NCBI GenBank assembly: GCA_016212635.1
Contig: JACRFR010000018.1
Coordinates: forward strand, 1-64,000
DNA length: 64,000 bases
Reading direction: 5' to 3'
DNA from: Candidatus Liptonbacteria bacterium
Lineage (GTDB): Bacteria > Patescibacteriota > Minisyncoccia > UBA6257 > 2-01-FULL-56-20
Shown here: one piece after another, positions 35,639-44,164 of the stretch
Numbering within the stretch: the stretch's first letter is position 1
Layout: every line of letters starts with the position of its first letter
The notes under the pieces: generated by a model
What the model saw: the letters and a program-made list of their open reading frames with translations, nothing else
Databases searched by the model: none
Told to the model about the DNA's origin: nothing
Program-made: the position numbers and the translations under genes

Positions 35639-35880
35639 GGAAGCGAGTTGTCGAGTTTATAAAATTTATAAAGTTCGTAAAGTTATAAAGTGGAGGGGCT
35701 GGAGGGAAGGAAACTTCTACGCCCCCGGACTCACACGGCGTAGAAGTTGCTTCTTCTCCGCCCTGGGGACGTGGTTAATTGCTACGTGCTACATGATTCA
35801 TGATCTATGCCATAAGTGTAAGGAAATTAAGACGAAGTCGCAAAGAAAGTTTCTGGTTTTGACCAACTAGGGCCCTTGTG

Positions 35881-35909
35881 TTGTAATTTTAGAGGTGGTG
35901 TGCTATAAT
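35881..35909 (+). promoter_or_regulatory. Promoter immediately ahead of a start codon
   Basis: TTGTAA (35881-35886), 17 bp, then TATAAT (35904-35909). The ATG of the next gene is at 35917, only 7 nt after the -10, so transcription would begin at or beside the start codon and give a leaderless mRNA. Confidence 0.65.
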
Positions 35910-35916
35910 CCCATCT

Positions 35917-36636
35917 ATGAAATCACCAGAGGGAACTCCAAGTCAGGGGCAGGATGGGCCGGAAAATCCAAAGCGGCGGAGGTTGCTGAAAGGTGTCCTT
36001 GGTTTGGTTGGATTTGGGGCCCTAACCGAGCGAAAGGCGGAGGCTTCAACTAAAATAGGATTTAGTAATCAAACTGGCGAAACTATCGTGATTATTGAGA
36101 ATGGGCATGGGAAAATAGGCAGGACTACTTTGAGGCCCGGCCAGGTTTCAAGTAAAAGAATTTTTGCAACTCAACCACAGGGGAGATTTAACCGGATGGA
36201 CTTTTTTGTTTTAGAACCAACGGGACGAAAACCAATCGAAAATCCTCCGCCCGAATTTACGGAATGGCTCCTAAAAAATGACATACGTTTTGCTGGGAGA
36301 TCAGAAAGAGAGATGCCAGAGATAATTAGAGGTATTATCAACATCTCTAAAGACGAGGAGGCAGCTCTTAGGGCGCTTGTGGAGCCATATAAAAAATCTT
36401 TAAAGGGGCGGAAGGTGTTGGGCCGCGATAGCGAGCGTAGCTCCGAGGGATTACTAGACCAAATTGATGGCTGGCAGAAAATTGTGAAGCGAGTCGGGGA
36501 TCGGGAGGGCGCGCGCGAGATTCCTATTGGGAACTTGCAGGAATGGGTGCCAGGGGCAGGCCAGGAAAGCAGTATTAGTATAGATTTCGTCCAGGAACCA
36601 GATGGCAGAATTAAGGTTGTTAGAAAGTGGAATTAG
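35917..36636 (+). CDS. Unknown protein with twin-arginine-like N-terminus
   Basis: The 239-aa product has a polar, charged N-terminus (PENPKRRRLLKGVLGLVGFGAL, residues about 16-37) that looks like a signal with adjacent arginines, then TERKAEAS, a plausible cleavage region. The rest (about residues 46-239) contains short beta-rich stretches (KIGFSNQTGETIVIIENGHGKIGRTTLRPGQ) and a helical middle; I recognise no family. It stands alone with its own promoter and a probable terminator. Export across the membrane is inferred from the N-terminus only. Confidence 0.6.
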   Translation: MKSPEGTPSQGQDGPENPKRRRLLKGVLGLVGFGALTERKAEASTKIGFSNQTGETIVIIENGHGKIGRTTLRPGQVSSKRIFATQPQGRFNRMDFFVLEPTGRKPIENPPPEFTEWLLKNDIRFAGRSEREMPEIIRGIINISKDEEAALRALVEPYKKSLKGRKVLGRDSERSSEGLLDQIDGWQKIVKRVGDREGAREIPIGNLQEWVPGAGQESSISIDFVQEPDGRIKVVRKWN

Positions 36637-36683
36637 TTGGTGCGGTTAACGTGTGGGGTTGGTGAATATTTCTGCGCCTTCCC

Positions 36684-36708
36684 AAAGCTGCGCGGCTTTC
36701 TTATTTTT
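36684..36708 (+). terminator. Probable intrinsic terminator
   Basis: AAAGC and GCTTT pair around a G/C-rich loop and are followed by CTTATTTTT, about 50 nt after the stop of the gene at 35917. Confidence 0.5.
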
Positions 36709-36765
36709 GTTCTATAATCTAGTAGATACGCTTAATATGTAGTGTATGTGAATTACCCCACCTAA

Positions 36766-36786
36766 CCTCCCCTTTCTAAGGGGAGG
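36766..36786. repeat. CCTCCCCTT palindrome
   Basis: CCTCCCCTT and AAGGGGAGG form a 9-bp stem around three bases, a close match to the copy at 22390-22410. Confidence 0.65.
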
Positions 36787-36939
36787 AGGGGAGGGGTCAG
36801 ATATTAGATGTGGGTACGCTTCCGCCGAAGACAGATCCTCCAGAGGAAACGACTCATGGCGAGTGAAGTCGAACCAATAGTGCATGTGAATAATTCGCGT
36901 CGTTTCGCGTAGATATTCGCGTAAATTCGCTTCTACCAC

Positions 36940-37485
36940 ATGTCTGGTCATTCTCATTGGGCTGGCATTAAACACAAAAAGGGCGTTACCGATCAAAAAC
37001 GCGGGGTTTTGTTTTCCAAGCTTTTAGCCGCGGTTACTATCGCCGCCAAGGGCGAGCCCGACCCGGAGTTCAACCCTCGGCTTCGGACCGCGGTAGAAAC
37101 GGCGCGCGAAGCCCAGGTGCCCAACGACAATATCACGCGAGCCATTAGGCGCGCCGCTGACACCTCTGCTGTTTTAGAAGAATTAATGTTCGAGGCCTAC
37201 GGTCCCGGCGGGACGGCGATCTTGATCGAGGCGATCACCGACAGCCGCAACCGGACCGTTGCGGAGGTGAAGCATATTCTCTCTGAACGGGGAGGGAAGT
37301 GGGCGGATTCAGGCAGCGTCCAGTGGGCCTTTGAGCGTGTTTCTGGTTCGGATGGTTTGAAGTGGCAGGCAAAATTTCCCATGGAGTTATCCGCCGCCGA
37401 TATGGAACAGTTAAAAAATCTCCTGGGGGCCATAGATGAGCATAACGATGTACAGGAGGTTTATACTAACGCTAAATTAGAATAA
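36940..37485 (+). CDS. YebC/TACO1-family regulator, C-terminally short
   Basis: The 181-aa protein starts MSGHSHWAGIKHKKGVTDQKRG, the signature of YebC-like proteins. It continues with NPRLRTAVETAREAQVPNDNITRAIRRAA, FEAYGPGGTAILIEAITDSRNRTVAEVKHILSERGGKWADSGSVQWAFER. Family members act on transcription or on ribosomes translating difficult stretches. Typical length is about 240 aa; here the third domain is much reduced, ending EEHNDVQEVYTNAKLE-like after a shortened linker. The ruvC gene follows by 83 nt, matching the common yebC-ruvC order. Confidence 0.9.
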   Translation: MSGHSHWAGIKHKKGVTDQKRGVLFSKLLAAVTIAAKGEPDPEFNPRLRTAVETAREAQVPNDNITRAIRRAADTSAVLEELMFEAYGPGGTAILIEAITDSRNRTVAEVKHILSERGGKWADSGSVQWAFERVSGSDGLKWQAKFPMELSAADMEQLKNLLGAIDEHNDVQEVYTNAKLE

Positions 37486-37539
37486 AGAATGGAGAATTAA
37501 GAATTAGGGGGGGTTATGCTCTCGTTATTTTTGCTTAAT

Positions 37540-37563
37540 TCTATATTCTAACTTCTAAATTCT
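37540..37563 (+). repeat. Short leader repeat shared with rpsT
   Basis: This 24-nt segment, ending AACTTCTAAATTCT just before the ruvC start, differs at one position from 19061-19084 in front of rpsT. Confidence 0.6.
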
Positions 37564-37568
37564 ACCCC

Positions 37569-38084
37569 ATGATTATCCTCGGCATCGACCCGGGCTCGCG
37601 GCGAATGGGATATGGTGTGGTGGAACAATCCGGCCCGCAACCGGTGTTTGTAGCCGCCGGCGTTTTACCGGTCACCGCCCGAACCGAGCCGGAGGCGCTC
37701 CAGGAGATCAAAACCGGTTTGGATGCGCTGCTGCGCAAGTATCGGCCGTCCGCGGTCGCGTTGGAGAAGCTGTTCTTCGTGCGCAATCAGAAAACAGGCA
37801 TTGCCGTAGCCCAGGCGCGGGGAATCGCGCTACTCGCGGCCGCGCAAAAGGGTTTGCCGGTTTATGAATTCGCCCCCAATGAGATCAAGGCGGGTATTAC
37901 CGGCAATGGCGCGGCGGATAAGCGGGCGGTGCTTAAAATGGTCCGAATTATTCTAAACCAGCCAGCCCTAGTGGTGATTGATGACGCTTCCGACGCCCTG
38001 GCTTCCGCCCTGTTGGCCGCTCAAAAATTTAGAAATAATTTCAACATTAAACCGAAAAATTCTGGGAATAGCGGAGGGGGTTGA
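37569..38084 (+). CDS. ruvC: Holliday junction resolvase RuvC
   Basis: The 171-aa enzyme starts MIILGIDPGSRRMGYGVVEQ with the first catalytic Asp (D7). It has VALEKLFFVRN (Glu near 68), the GIAVAQARGIALLAA helix and the C-terminal acidic pair in VVIDDASDALASALLAA near 139-142. It cuts four-way junctions symmetrically. Length is normal. yebC is directly upstream while ruvA and ruvB are elsewhere, so the resolvasome genes are dispersed. Confidence 0.95.
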   Translation: MIILGIDPGSRRMGYGVVEQSGPQPVFVAAGVLPVTARTEPEALQEIKTGLDALLRKYRPSAVALEKLFFVRNQKTGIAVAQARGIALLAAAQKGLPVYEFAPNEIKAGITGNGAADKRAVLKMVRIILNQPALVVIDDASDALASALLAAQKFRNNFNIKPKNSGNSGGG

Positions 38085-38108
38085 CAAACAACCTCCACAA
38101 TCTATTCT
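38081..38108 (+). promoter_or_regulatory. Promoter for acidic small protein
   Basis: TTGACA at 38081-38086, overlapping the ruvC stop, and TATTCT at 38103-38108 are 16 bp apart. The next start codon is at 38182. Confidence 0.5.
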
Positions 38109-38181
38109 GTATCCCAAGCTAGCGATTAATATTTTTAAAGGTTATTTTTTATCAAAGGTCGGCGGCTACCATTTTTGTGGA

Positions 38182-38397
38182 ATGTCCACCGAGTTACTAA
38201 ATATCCGAATGGCATTTCGAGGCTTGAGTGATGAAGACACTGGCGGTGAAGAGGAGGTGGGAGGTGGTTTTGGTGTCCCTAGTAAAGGCAATGGTGACGA
38301 TGATGATGGCGTGGAAGAACCAAAGGAAGAACTAGAGGAGGGCGCGGAAGCAGATGAAGATGACGATGATTTGGAGGGAGGGGATTCTGAAATCTAG
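38182..38397 (+). CDS. Small acidic protein
   Basis: A 71-aa frame starting MSTELLNIRMAFRGLSDEDT, with the last 45 residues dominated by Asp and Glu (GNGDDDDGVEEPKEELEEGA, then EADEDDDDLEGGDSEI). Its own promoter lies 75 nt upstream. Acidic low-complexity proteins of this type are common as orphan genes in CPR genomes. No family or function is recognised, and the frame can be extended upstream without a convincing alternative start. Confidence 0.5.
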   Translation: MSTELLNIRMAFRGLSDEDTGGEEEVGGGFGVPSKGNGDDDDGVEEPKEELEEGAEADEDDDDLEGGDSEI

Positions 38398-38440
38398 GCT
38401 GGTTGGTTCGATGTAGTTCTGGGGCGGCGGAGTAGGCAAG

Positions 38441-38523
38441 GCGGGAATCCAGAATTTCCGGGCCTAGATTCCCTGCCGGCCGTCAGGCGGGCGGATATGG
38501 CCTGCTGACCATTCCGGAATGAC
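38441..38523. repeat. GTCATTCC-type palindromic repeat (diverged)
   Basis: GCGGGAATCC at the left and ATTCCGGAATGAC at the right bracket inner palindromes (CTGCCGGCCGTCAG, GCCTGC). This is the same class as the repeats at 23.9, 50.95 and 59.4 kb. Confidence 0.5.
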
Positions 38524-38568
38524 AGACAAATACATAGTTTCGTAATTCAAGGTCAGATGGCGCGGCCT

Positions 38569-38691
38569 GGCGCTATTCGGAAACGTCAAAAAGTTATTCC
38601 CTGAGCCCGTCGAAGGGTAGCTTTTGGGCGGGTACATGGCATGGCCCTCGACAAGCTCGGGCAATAAAATCGGTGGTTTCCGAACAGCGCC
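38569..38691. mobile_element. MITE-like element with GGCGCTGTTCG ends (copy 2)
   Basis: GGCGCTATTCGGAAAC at 38569-38584 is inverted, with one mismatch, at 38676-38691, and partial symmetry extends outward (GCGGCC/GGCCGC). Inside lies another inverted pair, CCTGAGCCCGTCGAAGG and CCCTCGACAAGCTCGGG. The core differs from the element at 23.85 kb, but the ends are shared. It lies upstream of the PBP gene. Confidence 0.65.
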
Positions 38692-38726
38692 ACGCGGCCT
38701 CGACAGTTGAGGTGGTTTTTCCGATA

Positions 38727-41261
38727 ATGCATGATATGCGGTTGACCAGAGAACGTTCCCCCGAAGGGATAAGGCACAAGTTGCGTTTGTTTGGGCATCG
38801 TCTATCTACCCCACCAGAGAATACAAGTTCTCTAGTGGGGTCTGCCGCTCCCAAAAGAGAACGTCCCAGGAAACCCGGACGGCGGGCCCGCCGAATTTGG
38901 TTGTGGTTGGTTTTGGTGGTGGGGGTGATTGCGGTGCTCGCCCTTATTTGGGTGGCCTTATTGCTCCAAGACCTGCCGTCTACGGAACAAATTTTGAGCC
39001 GCCGGGTAAGTCAGTCGACCAAGATCTACGACCGCACCGGACAGGTGGTTTTATATGAGATTGGGGGGGATCAAAAACGAACCGTTATTTCCGGGGAGGA
39101 AATACCCCAGTCGCTCAAAAACGCGACTATCGCTGCAGAGGATGAGCGGTTCTACTCTGATTCCGCCATCGACTACCGCGGTTTGTTGCGCGCGCTATGG
39201 ACAAACTTGAGGAGTGGCCGGGTGGTTCAGGGCGGGTCCACCATCACCCAGCAGTTGGCCAAAAACGCCTTCTTGACTTCGGATCAGACCCTAACCCGGA
39301 AGATCCGGGAGGTTTTCCTGGCGATCCGTTTGGCGCGCAACTACACCAAAGACCAGATCTTGGCCATGTACTTAAATGAGATACCTTACGGACCAACGAT
39401 CTATGGAGTGGAGGGTGCGGGTCAGTTGTACTTTGGCAAACCCGCTCGTGATTTGAGTCTGGCCGAGAGCGCGGTTCTAGCCGCCCTGCCTAAGGCCCCG
39501 AGCCGTTTAGCGCCCGGCGGCAGCCACCAGGACGAACTTATTGCCAGACAGCGGACTATTTTGCGGAAAATGAACAGATTGGGAATGATCTCGGCCGAGG
39601 AACTGGAGGTGGCGTTGAATGCCAAGCTTAGTTTTGTTCCGCCTACTCATGGGATCAAGGCGCCCCATTTTGTTTTCTGGGTGCAAGATTATTTGATCGA
39701 ACGTTACGGGGAGGAGTTGGTTAGAAGCGGCGGCTTGCGAGTGATCACCACCCTGGACTGGGAGATGCAGCAGGCGGCGGAAAAGGCGGTGCGAGAGGGC
39801 GCGGAACGCAATCAAAAGTTGTACCAGGGACGGAATGCGGCCTTGGTCGCGGAAGATCCCCGCACCGGGCAGGTCTTAGCCCTGGTCGGCTCCCGAGATT
39901 ACTTTGACCTGGAACATAACGGCAACTTTAATGTGGCCGCTCAAGGACTGCGCCAGCCCGGATCGACCCTTAAACCATTCGTCTACTTGACCGCTTTCCA
40001 AAAAGGCTATTCTCCAGACTCGGTGGTTTTCGATGTCCCGACTGAATTTGTGGCGCGCGACCCAGACTGTCCGCCGGAACCGGTTTTTGAGATAGAGAGT
40101 CCCACTTGTTTCCATCCCCAAAATTTTGATGATTCTTTTCTGGGTCCGGTTCCCTTCCGCCGCGCCTTGGCCCAATCCCGTAATATTCCAGCGGTGAAGG
40201 TTTTGTACTTGGTGGGATTCAAGGACGCCCTAACCAACGCCACTCGTTTTGGATTGACCACCCTAACTAACCCGGCCGAGTATGGCTTGTCTTTGGTCTT
40301 GGGCGGTGGCGCGGTCCGTTTAGTAAATTTAGTGGAGGCCTATTCAGTTTTAGCGGGAGACGGCGTGCGTCATGCCCAAGGATCTATTTTGGAAGTTAAG
40401 GATAGTTCGGGCGCAATCTTAGAGACTTATCGCGACAGCGCGGAGCGAGTGGCAGAAGCGCAACCGGTGCGGCTGGTGAATAACATATTAACCGACCTGG
40501 ACGCGCGATCTGGCTTGTTCCACAGCAGTCTGGCGCTCACTACTATACCCGGACATGATATTGCCATTAAAACCGGAACTTCCAATGACTACCGCGACGC
40601 TTGGGTGGTTGGTTACTCTTCCGCCTTGGTGGTGGGGGTTTGGGCGGGTAATAATAACAATCAGCCCATGCAGCGCCAGGGCTCCAGCCTTTTGGCGGCG
40701 GTTCCGATCTGGCACAGCTTCGCAGTCGAGGCCTTCCCTCGGGTCCCACCGGAAAAATTTCCCGCGCCGGAACCGGTCGCGCGCTCCGACAAACCGATGT
40801 TCAGTGGTCAAGTGGTCAGTAATAATCAGATCCATTCGCTTTTGTATTACGTCAACCGAACCGATCCCACCGGGCCGGCCCCGGAGCGCCCGGAGCGTGA
40901 TCCCCAGTTCTATAATTGGGAAATGGGTGTTTTGCTTTGGGCCCAAAAGAATGTTCCGGCTTTAGTAGCCGGCAATAATGCCACCTCGTCCCCGCAAATT
41001 AGTTTCGCTTCTCCCGCCAATGGCAGTTCTTTTGTTGATTCCATCAACTTAACCGCGTCGGTGGCTTCCGCCACGCCCTTGAAGCGAATCAGTATTTCTT
41101 TTAACGGGGTCTTGATTCAAGAGGTGGCTCCGGAGTCACCCGGACCATACCAGATCAACTGGTCTTTTGTTCCCGCCAACCCCCAGCCTCAAAACATTTT
41201 AGAAATTGAGGCGCGAAACGCGAGTAGCACCAGTCGGGAGGGAATAATTTTATACCACTAG
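38727..41261 (+). CDS. Class A penicillin-binding protein (PBP1A-like)
   Basis: With the start at ATG 38727 the product is 844 aa: a basic cytoplasmic tail, one membrane helix (IWLWLVLVVGVIAVLALIWVALLL), a GT51 glycosyltransferase domain (ATIAAEDERFY, GGSTITQQLAKN, REVFLAIRLARNYTKDQILAMYLNEIPYG), a transpeptidase domain with active serine in RQPGSTLKPFVY, SRN in LAQSRNIPAVKV and KTGTSNDYRDAWVVGYS, and a C-terminal Ig-like domain (PANGSSFVDSINLTASV). It polymerises and crosslinks peptidoglycan. The start is uncertain: ATG 38736 is also possible, and an upstream extension lies in MITE sequence. Confidence 0.92.
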   Translation: MHDMRLTRERSPEGIRHKLRLFGHRLSTPPENTSSLVGSAAPKRERPRKPGRRARRIWLWLVLVVGVIAVLALIWVALLLQDLPSTEQILSRRVSQSTKIYDRTGQVVLYEIGGDQKRTVISGEEIPQSLKNATIAAEDERFYSDSAIDYRGLLRALWTNLRSGRVVQGGSTITQQLAKNAFLTSDQTLTRKIREVFLAIRLARNYTKDQILAMYLNEIPYGPTIYGVEGAGQLYFGKPARDLSLAESAVLAALPKAPSRLAPGGSHQDELIARQRTILRKMNRLGMISAEELEVALNAKLSFVPPTHGIKAPHFVFWVQDYLIERYGEELVRSGGLRVITTLDWEMQQAAEKAVREGAERNQKLYQGRNAALVAEDPRTGQVLALVGSRDYFDLEHNGNFNVAAQGLRQPGSTLKPFVYLTAFQKGYSPDSVVFDVPTEFVARDPDCPPEPVFEIESPTCFHPQNFDDSFLGPVPFRRALAQSRNIPAVKVLYLVGFKDALTNATRFGLTTLTNPAEYGLSLVLGGGAVRLVNLVEAYSVLAGDGVRHAQGSILEVKDSSGAILETYRDSAERVAEAQPVRLVNNILTDLDARSGLFHSSLALTTIPGHDIAIKTGTSNDYRDAWVVGYSSALVVGVWAGNNNNQPMQRQGSSLLAAVPIWHSFAVEAFPRVPPEKFPAPEPVARSDKPMFSGQVVSNNQIHSLLYYVNRTDPTGPAPERPERDPQFYNWEMGVLLWAQKNVPALVAGNNATSSPQISFASPANGSSFVDSINLTASVASATPLKRISISFNGVLIQEVAPESPGPYQINWSFVPANPQPQNILEIEARNASSTSREGIILYH

Positions 41262-41270
41262 TCAGGTATA

Positions 41271-42380
41271 TCAGGAAGTCAGGATGGGGGCGATAATGTA
41301 GAAAAAGGAGGGGTCTTTGGGGTTTTTAAGCAGGGCGGGTTTGTCTTCGTTAATTCCCCAAAAAACATCTTCCCCGATTAAAGACCTAAGTCCATCCAAA
41401 AGGTAGCGGGCGTTGAAGGTTACGCGGTTGAACCCATTGGTGAGTTTTACCGGGAGGAGATACTGGTTCTCTCCGGCCACCGTGTCGCCGGAAGAAAGTT
41501 TTATGCCGTTTAGTGTTTTTTCCGGCTCGACGCGAACTTCGTTGTTGCGCCCGCCCAAAACACTGACTAGCTTCAGGGCGTCAATCAACTCTTGTTTTTT
41601 TAAAGTAACTTCAGCGGTAAAAGCGGAGGGGATAATGGTTTGGTAGTCGGGGAAAACTCCTTCCACAAACCGGGTAATGCACTCGAAGTTTTTTGTTCGC
41701 ACTAAAAGTTGGGATTGGTCGGGTAGGAGCTCAACTTCGTCGGTGTCTTTAATGGTTCGTAACAGCTCTTGAATGGTGCGCAGGGGGATCAGTTTTCGTA
41801 GGGGTTGCGGGTAGCCGCCTTGGTATTGTCCGCCGGTGACGGTTTTTTCCGCCAAGCGATAAGTGTCGGTCGCAACCAACCGTATATTATCGATGGAATA
41901 GTCCCACAGAACAGAGGATAGTTCCGGTCGCAGGTCGGTAATTTGCGCCGCGCCGGCCACCGGACCCAGCGCTCCCCGGAAAACGCTTCCGGTCATAGAA
42001 ATTTTTTCGGTTTGGTTGCTTATTTTGGGAATAATTGGAAAGTCCTCCGCGGGCATCCCGTTGATACTGCCTTCGTAATTCTCGGTTTTAATCAGTAGGG
42101 CTTGTTGTTTCTGTTCGAGATTAATCCGCTCGCTGGTTAGATTGCCGACAATATTAGAAAGTAGTCCCAGTGGTGTCGTTAGGCTGCCGCCTTCCAGAAC
42201 TTTGCCCGGAACTGAATATCGGAGGGCGATCTCCAGGTTGGTGGCGGTTAGGGTTATGTCCTCGCCCCTAGCTTCCAGAAGAACGTTTTTTAGAATCGGC
42301 AAACTTGCACCCTCGCCTAGCGCGCGCTCCACCACCACCAACCCTTCTTTAAGATGAGCCCGAAGCACTATAATCTTCAT
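41271..42380 (-). CDS. dnaN: DNA polymerase III sliding clamp (beta subunit)
   Basis: The 369-aa protein starts MKIIVLRAHLKEGLVVVERA. It contains the three clamp domains (LPILKNVLLEA; VAGAAQITDLRPELSSVLW, DTYRLAEKTV; SVLGGRNNEVRVEPEKTLNGIKLSS) and ends in a YIIAPI-type C-terminus. It forms the ring that tethers the replicase and binds HolA and PolA. The gene is 111 nt downstream of dnaA on the same strand, the ancestral dnaA-dnaN order. Confidence 0.95.
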   Translation of the reverse strand: MKIIVLRAHLKEGLVVVERALGEGASLPILKNVLLEARGEDITLTATNLEIALRYSVPGKVLEGGSLTTPLGLLSNIVGNLTSERINLEQKQQALLIKTENYEGSINGMPAEDFPIIPKISNQTEKISMTGSVFRGALGPVAGAAQITDLRPELSSVLWDYSIDNIRLVATDTYRLAEKTVTGGQYQGGYPQPLRKLIPLRTIQELLRTIKDTDEVELLPDQSQLLVRTKNFECITRFVEGVFPDYQTIIPSAFTAEVTLKKQELIDALKLVSVLGGRNNEVRVEPEKTLNGIKLSSGDTVAGENQYLLPVKLTNGFNRVTFNARYLLDGLRSLIGEDVFWGINEDKPALLKNPKDPSFFYIIAPILTS

Positions 42381-42491
42381 TTTTATAAATAATAATACTA
42401 GTAGTAGTTAATAGTGGCTGGGGATGTGGGGATAAGAGGGATAAACCAAAGTAAATAATACCAAAAAAAAGGAAAGAAATCCCCACAAATT
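42381..42491. other. dnaA-dnaN intergenic region, candidate origin element
   Basis: An A/T-rich half (ATAAATAATAATACTAG...) adjoins GGGGATGTGGGGATAAGAG and, on the other side, ATCCCCACAA. These resemble a DnaA box with an extra G (TGTGGGGATAA). The gene context (dnaA, dnaN, rpmH, rnpA, yidC, jag) fits the chromosome origin. No cluster of exact TTATCCACA boxes is visible here or in the dnaA-rpmH gap, so the assignment is tentative. Confidence 0.35.
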
Positions 42492-43853
42492 TCAGCTCTT
42501 GTTGATAAGTTCTCGGATTTGGAACATTTTTTGGTTTAAATTGGAGTTTTTAGTCAACTCTACGGTTATTTTTTCGAAAGAATGGATGGCGGTGGTGTGG
42601 TCCCTACCCATCTTTTCCCCAATATATGGATAAGATAGTCCCAAAATATCCCGAAGCAGGAACATGGTTACTTGGCGCGGCTCCACAATTTCTTTGCGGC
42701 GGCACCGCCCGATCAAATCAGTGGTGGGGATATTATAGAAGTCAGCTACTGCGCCAATAACCTGCGCGTCACTGACCGGCCGGGAGAAGGCTTGAATGGA
42801 CTTATCAATGATCTCCTCCGCCACCTTACGGCTGATATCAGTTTGTTTTTTATCCTGATAAAAAACAATCTTATTCAAAATTCCTTCCAGCTCGCGGATA
42901 TTCTTTTTAACTCGGCGGGCGATCAAATCCACCACCTCATCCGAAAGCAAACGCCCGCCCTGTTGCAGTTTGCTTTTAATAATCGCCACCCGGGTCTCAT
43001 ACTCCGGATAACTAATATCCACAATTAAACCACCCTCAAAACGCGAGCGCAGACGTTCTTCTAAGGTTGGAATAGATTGCGGAGGCCGATCGGAAGAAAT
43101 GATTATTTGTTTATTGTGTTCATATAAAGCATTGAATGTGTGGAAAAACTCCTCCTCGGTTTTTTCCTTACCCCCAATAAACTGAATATCGTCGATGATC
43201 AACACATCCACATCCCGATACTTCTTTTTAATGTCCTCCATGCGTTTATTGCGGATCGCCCAAACCACATCGTTAGTGAACCTTTCCGAAGTTACATATT
43301 TAGGCCTAACTGTGCCATGATAACGCAGTAAGATCTCATTACCCACAGCCTGGATTAAATGGGTCTTGCCTAAACCCACTCCCCCGTATACAAAAAACGG
43401 GTTGTACTTGGTGCCGACATCCTGCACAACCGCGCTGGCCGCGGCGTGAGCCAGCTCATTAGAGGAACCTACGACAAAACTGTTAAGGGTGTATCGGGAG
43501 TTAAGGTTGGTTTCGGGATCAACCCTAAACTCCAAACTAATTTGACTCTGGTTGGGGCTGGTTCGCTCCCCGGCCGCCGCCGCCCGTTTATGGGCTTCCT
43601 CGGCGGCTTCGCTGATAACCACAAACTCCAGTTTTTTTACCGAGTCGTCAAAGATCCGAATGATCCCCAAAAGATCTTTGTGATATTTGTTTTGCACCCA
43701 CTCTTTGGCGAAATTGTTTGGCAGGCCGACACAACCAACCCCATCCCGCCGATCCAAAAAACAACTGCCTTTTAACCAAGTAGCGAAATTAGCCCGAGAA
43801 GTTTTTTGCTCCATCTCACCCAAAACCAATCTCCACAAATTTTCCAAATCCAT
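42492..43853 (-). CDS. dnaA: Chromosomal replication initiator DnaA
   Basis: From ATG 43853 the product is 453 aa, starting MDLENLWRLVLGEMEQKTSRANFATWL (domain I). The AAA+ domain has YTLNSFVVGSSNELAHAAA, Walker A NPFFVYGGVGLGKTHLIQA, Walker B DVLIIDDIQFIGGKEKTEEEFFHTFN and the sensor region RLRSRFEGGL. Domain IV carries the DnaA signature RDHTTAIHSFEKI. It opens the origin and loads the replisome. A TTG three codons earlier is in frame but less likely. The gene diverges from rpmH. Confidence 0.97.
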   Translation of the reverse strand: MDLENLWRLVLGEMEQKTSRANFATWLKGSCFLDRRDGVGCVGLPNNFAKEWVQNKYHKDLLGIIRIFDDSVKKLEFVVISEAAEEAHKRAAAAGERTSPNQSQISLEFRVDPETNLNSRYTLNSFVVGSSNELAHAAASAVVQDVGTKYNPFFVYGGVGLGKTHLIQAVGNEILLRYHGTVRPKYVTSERFTNDVVWAIRNKRMEDIKKKYRDVDVLIIDDIQFIGGKEKTEEEFFHTFNALYEHNKQIIISSDRPPQSIPTLEERLRSRFEGGLIVDISYPEYETRVAIIKSKLQQGGRLLSDEVVDLIARRVKKNIRELEGILNKIVFYQDKKQTDISRKVAEEIIDKSIQAFSRPVSDAQVIGAVADFYNIPTTDLIGRCRRKEIVEPRQVTMFLLRDILGLSYPYIGEKMGRDHTTAIHSFEKITVELTKNSNLNQKMFQIRELINKS

Positions 43854-43891
43854 AAAAGCCAAAAGTTAGAGGGTATTTTTCAGGTGCAATC

Positions 43892-43919
43892 ATTCTACTC
43901 CCACCCAAACACAAGTCAA
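43892..43919 (-). promoter_or_regulatory. Predicted dnaA promoter
   Basis: On the minus strand TTGACT (43919-43914) and TAGAAT (43897-43892) are 16 bp apart, about 40 nt ahead of the dnaA start. Confidence 0.6.
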
Positions 43920-44013
43920 AACCAATTCCGAAGATATGGGGATTACTTGTTAAGAAGTGCCTACCCCCCAACCCCCTTAAATTTTGTATCAGTCTATGCT
44001 AGAGTAGCCTTAC

Positions 44014-44148
44014 ATGTCCACCACCTATCAACCCAAAAAGCGGAAAAGGGCCAAAACCCACGGGTTCCGGGCCAGGCGACTTACCCCAACCGGACGACGG
44101 GTACTTACCCGCCGGCGCCAAAAGGGCCGCCGGAAGCTTAGTGTTTAA
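44014..44148 (+). CDS. rpmH: 50S ribosomal protein L34
   Basis: The 44-aa protein reads MSTTYQPKKRKRAKTHGFRA and continues with RRLTPTGRRVLTRRRQKGRR, the highly basic L34 pattern that threads into 23S rRNA. It is too short for routine ORF lists but unmistakable. It diverges from dnaA, and rnpA follows directly: a possible GTG start for rnpA overlaps the L34 stop by 8 nt. Confidence 0.97.
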   Translation: MSTTYQPKKRKRAKTHGFRARRLTPTGRRVLTRRRQKGRRKLSV

Positions 44149-44164
44149 AACACAGCTGGATTCT

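Larger units (their letters stand above)
36637..36939. other. Intergenic stretch between unknown gene and yebC
   Basis: It holds the terminator at 36684-36708, a CCTCCCCTT palindrome at 36766-36786 and repeat-like sequence (TCGCGT...TTCGCG) near 36890-36930. TATAAT at about 36712-36717 could be a -10 for yebC, but no good -35 is visible. No gene is supported. Confidence 0.5.
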
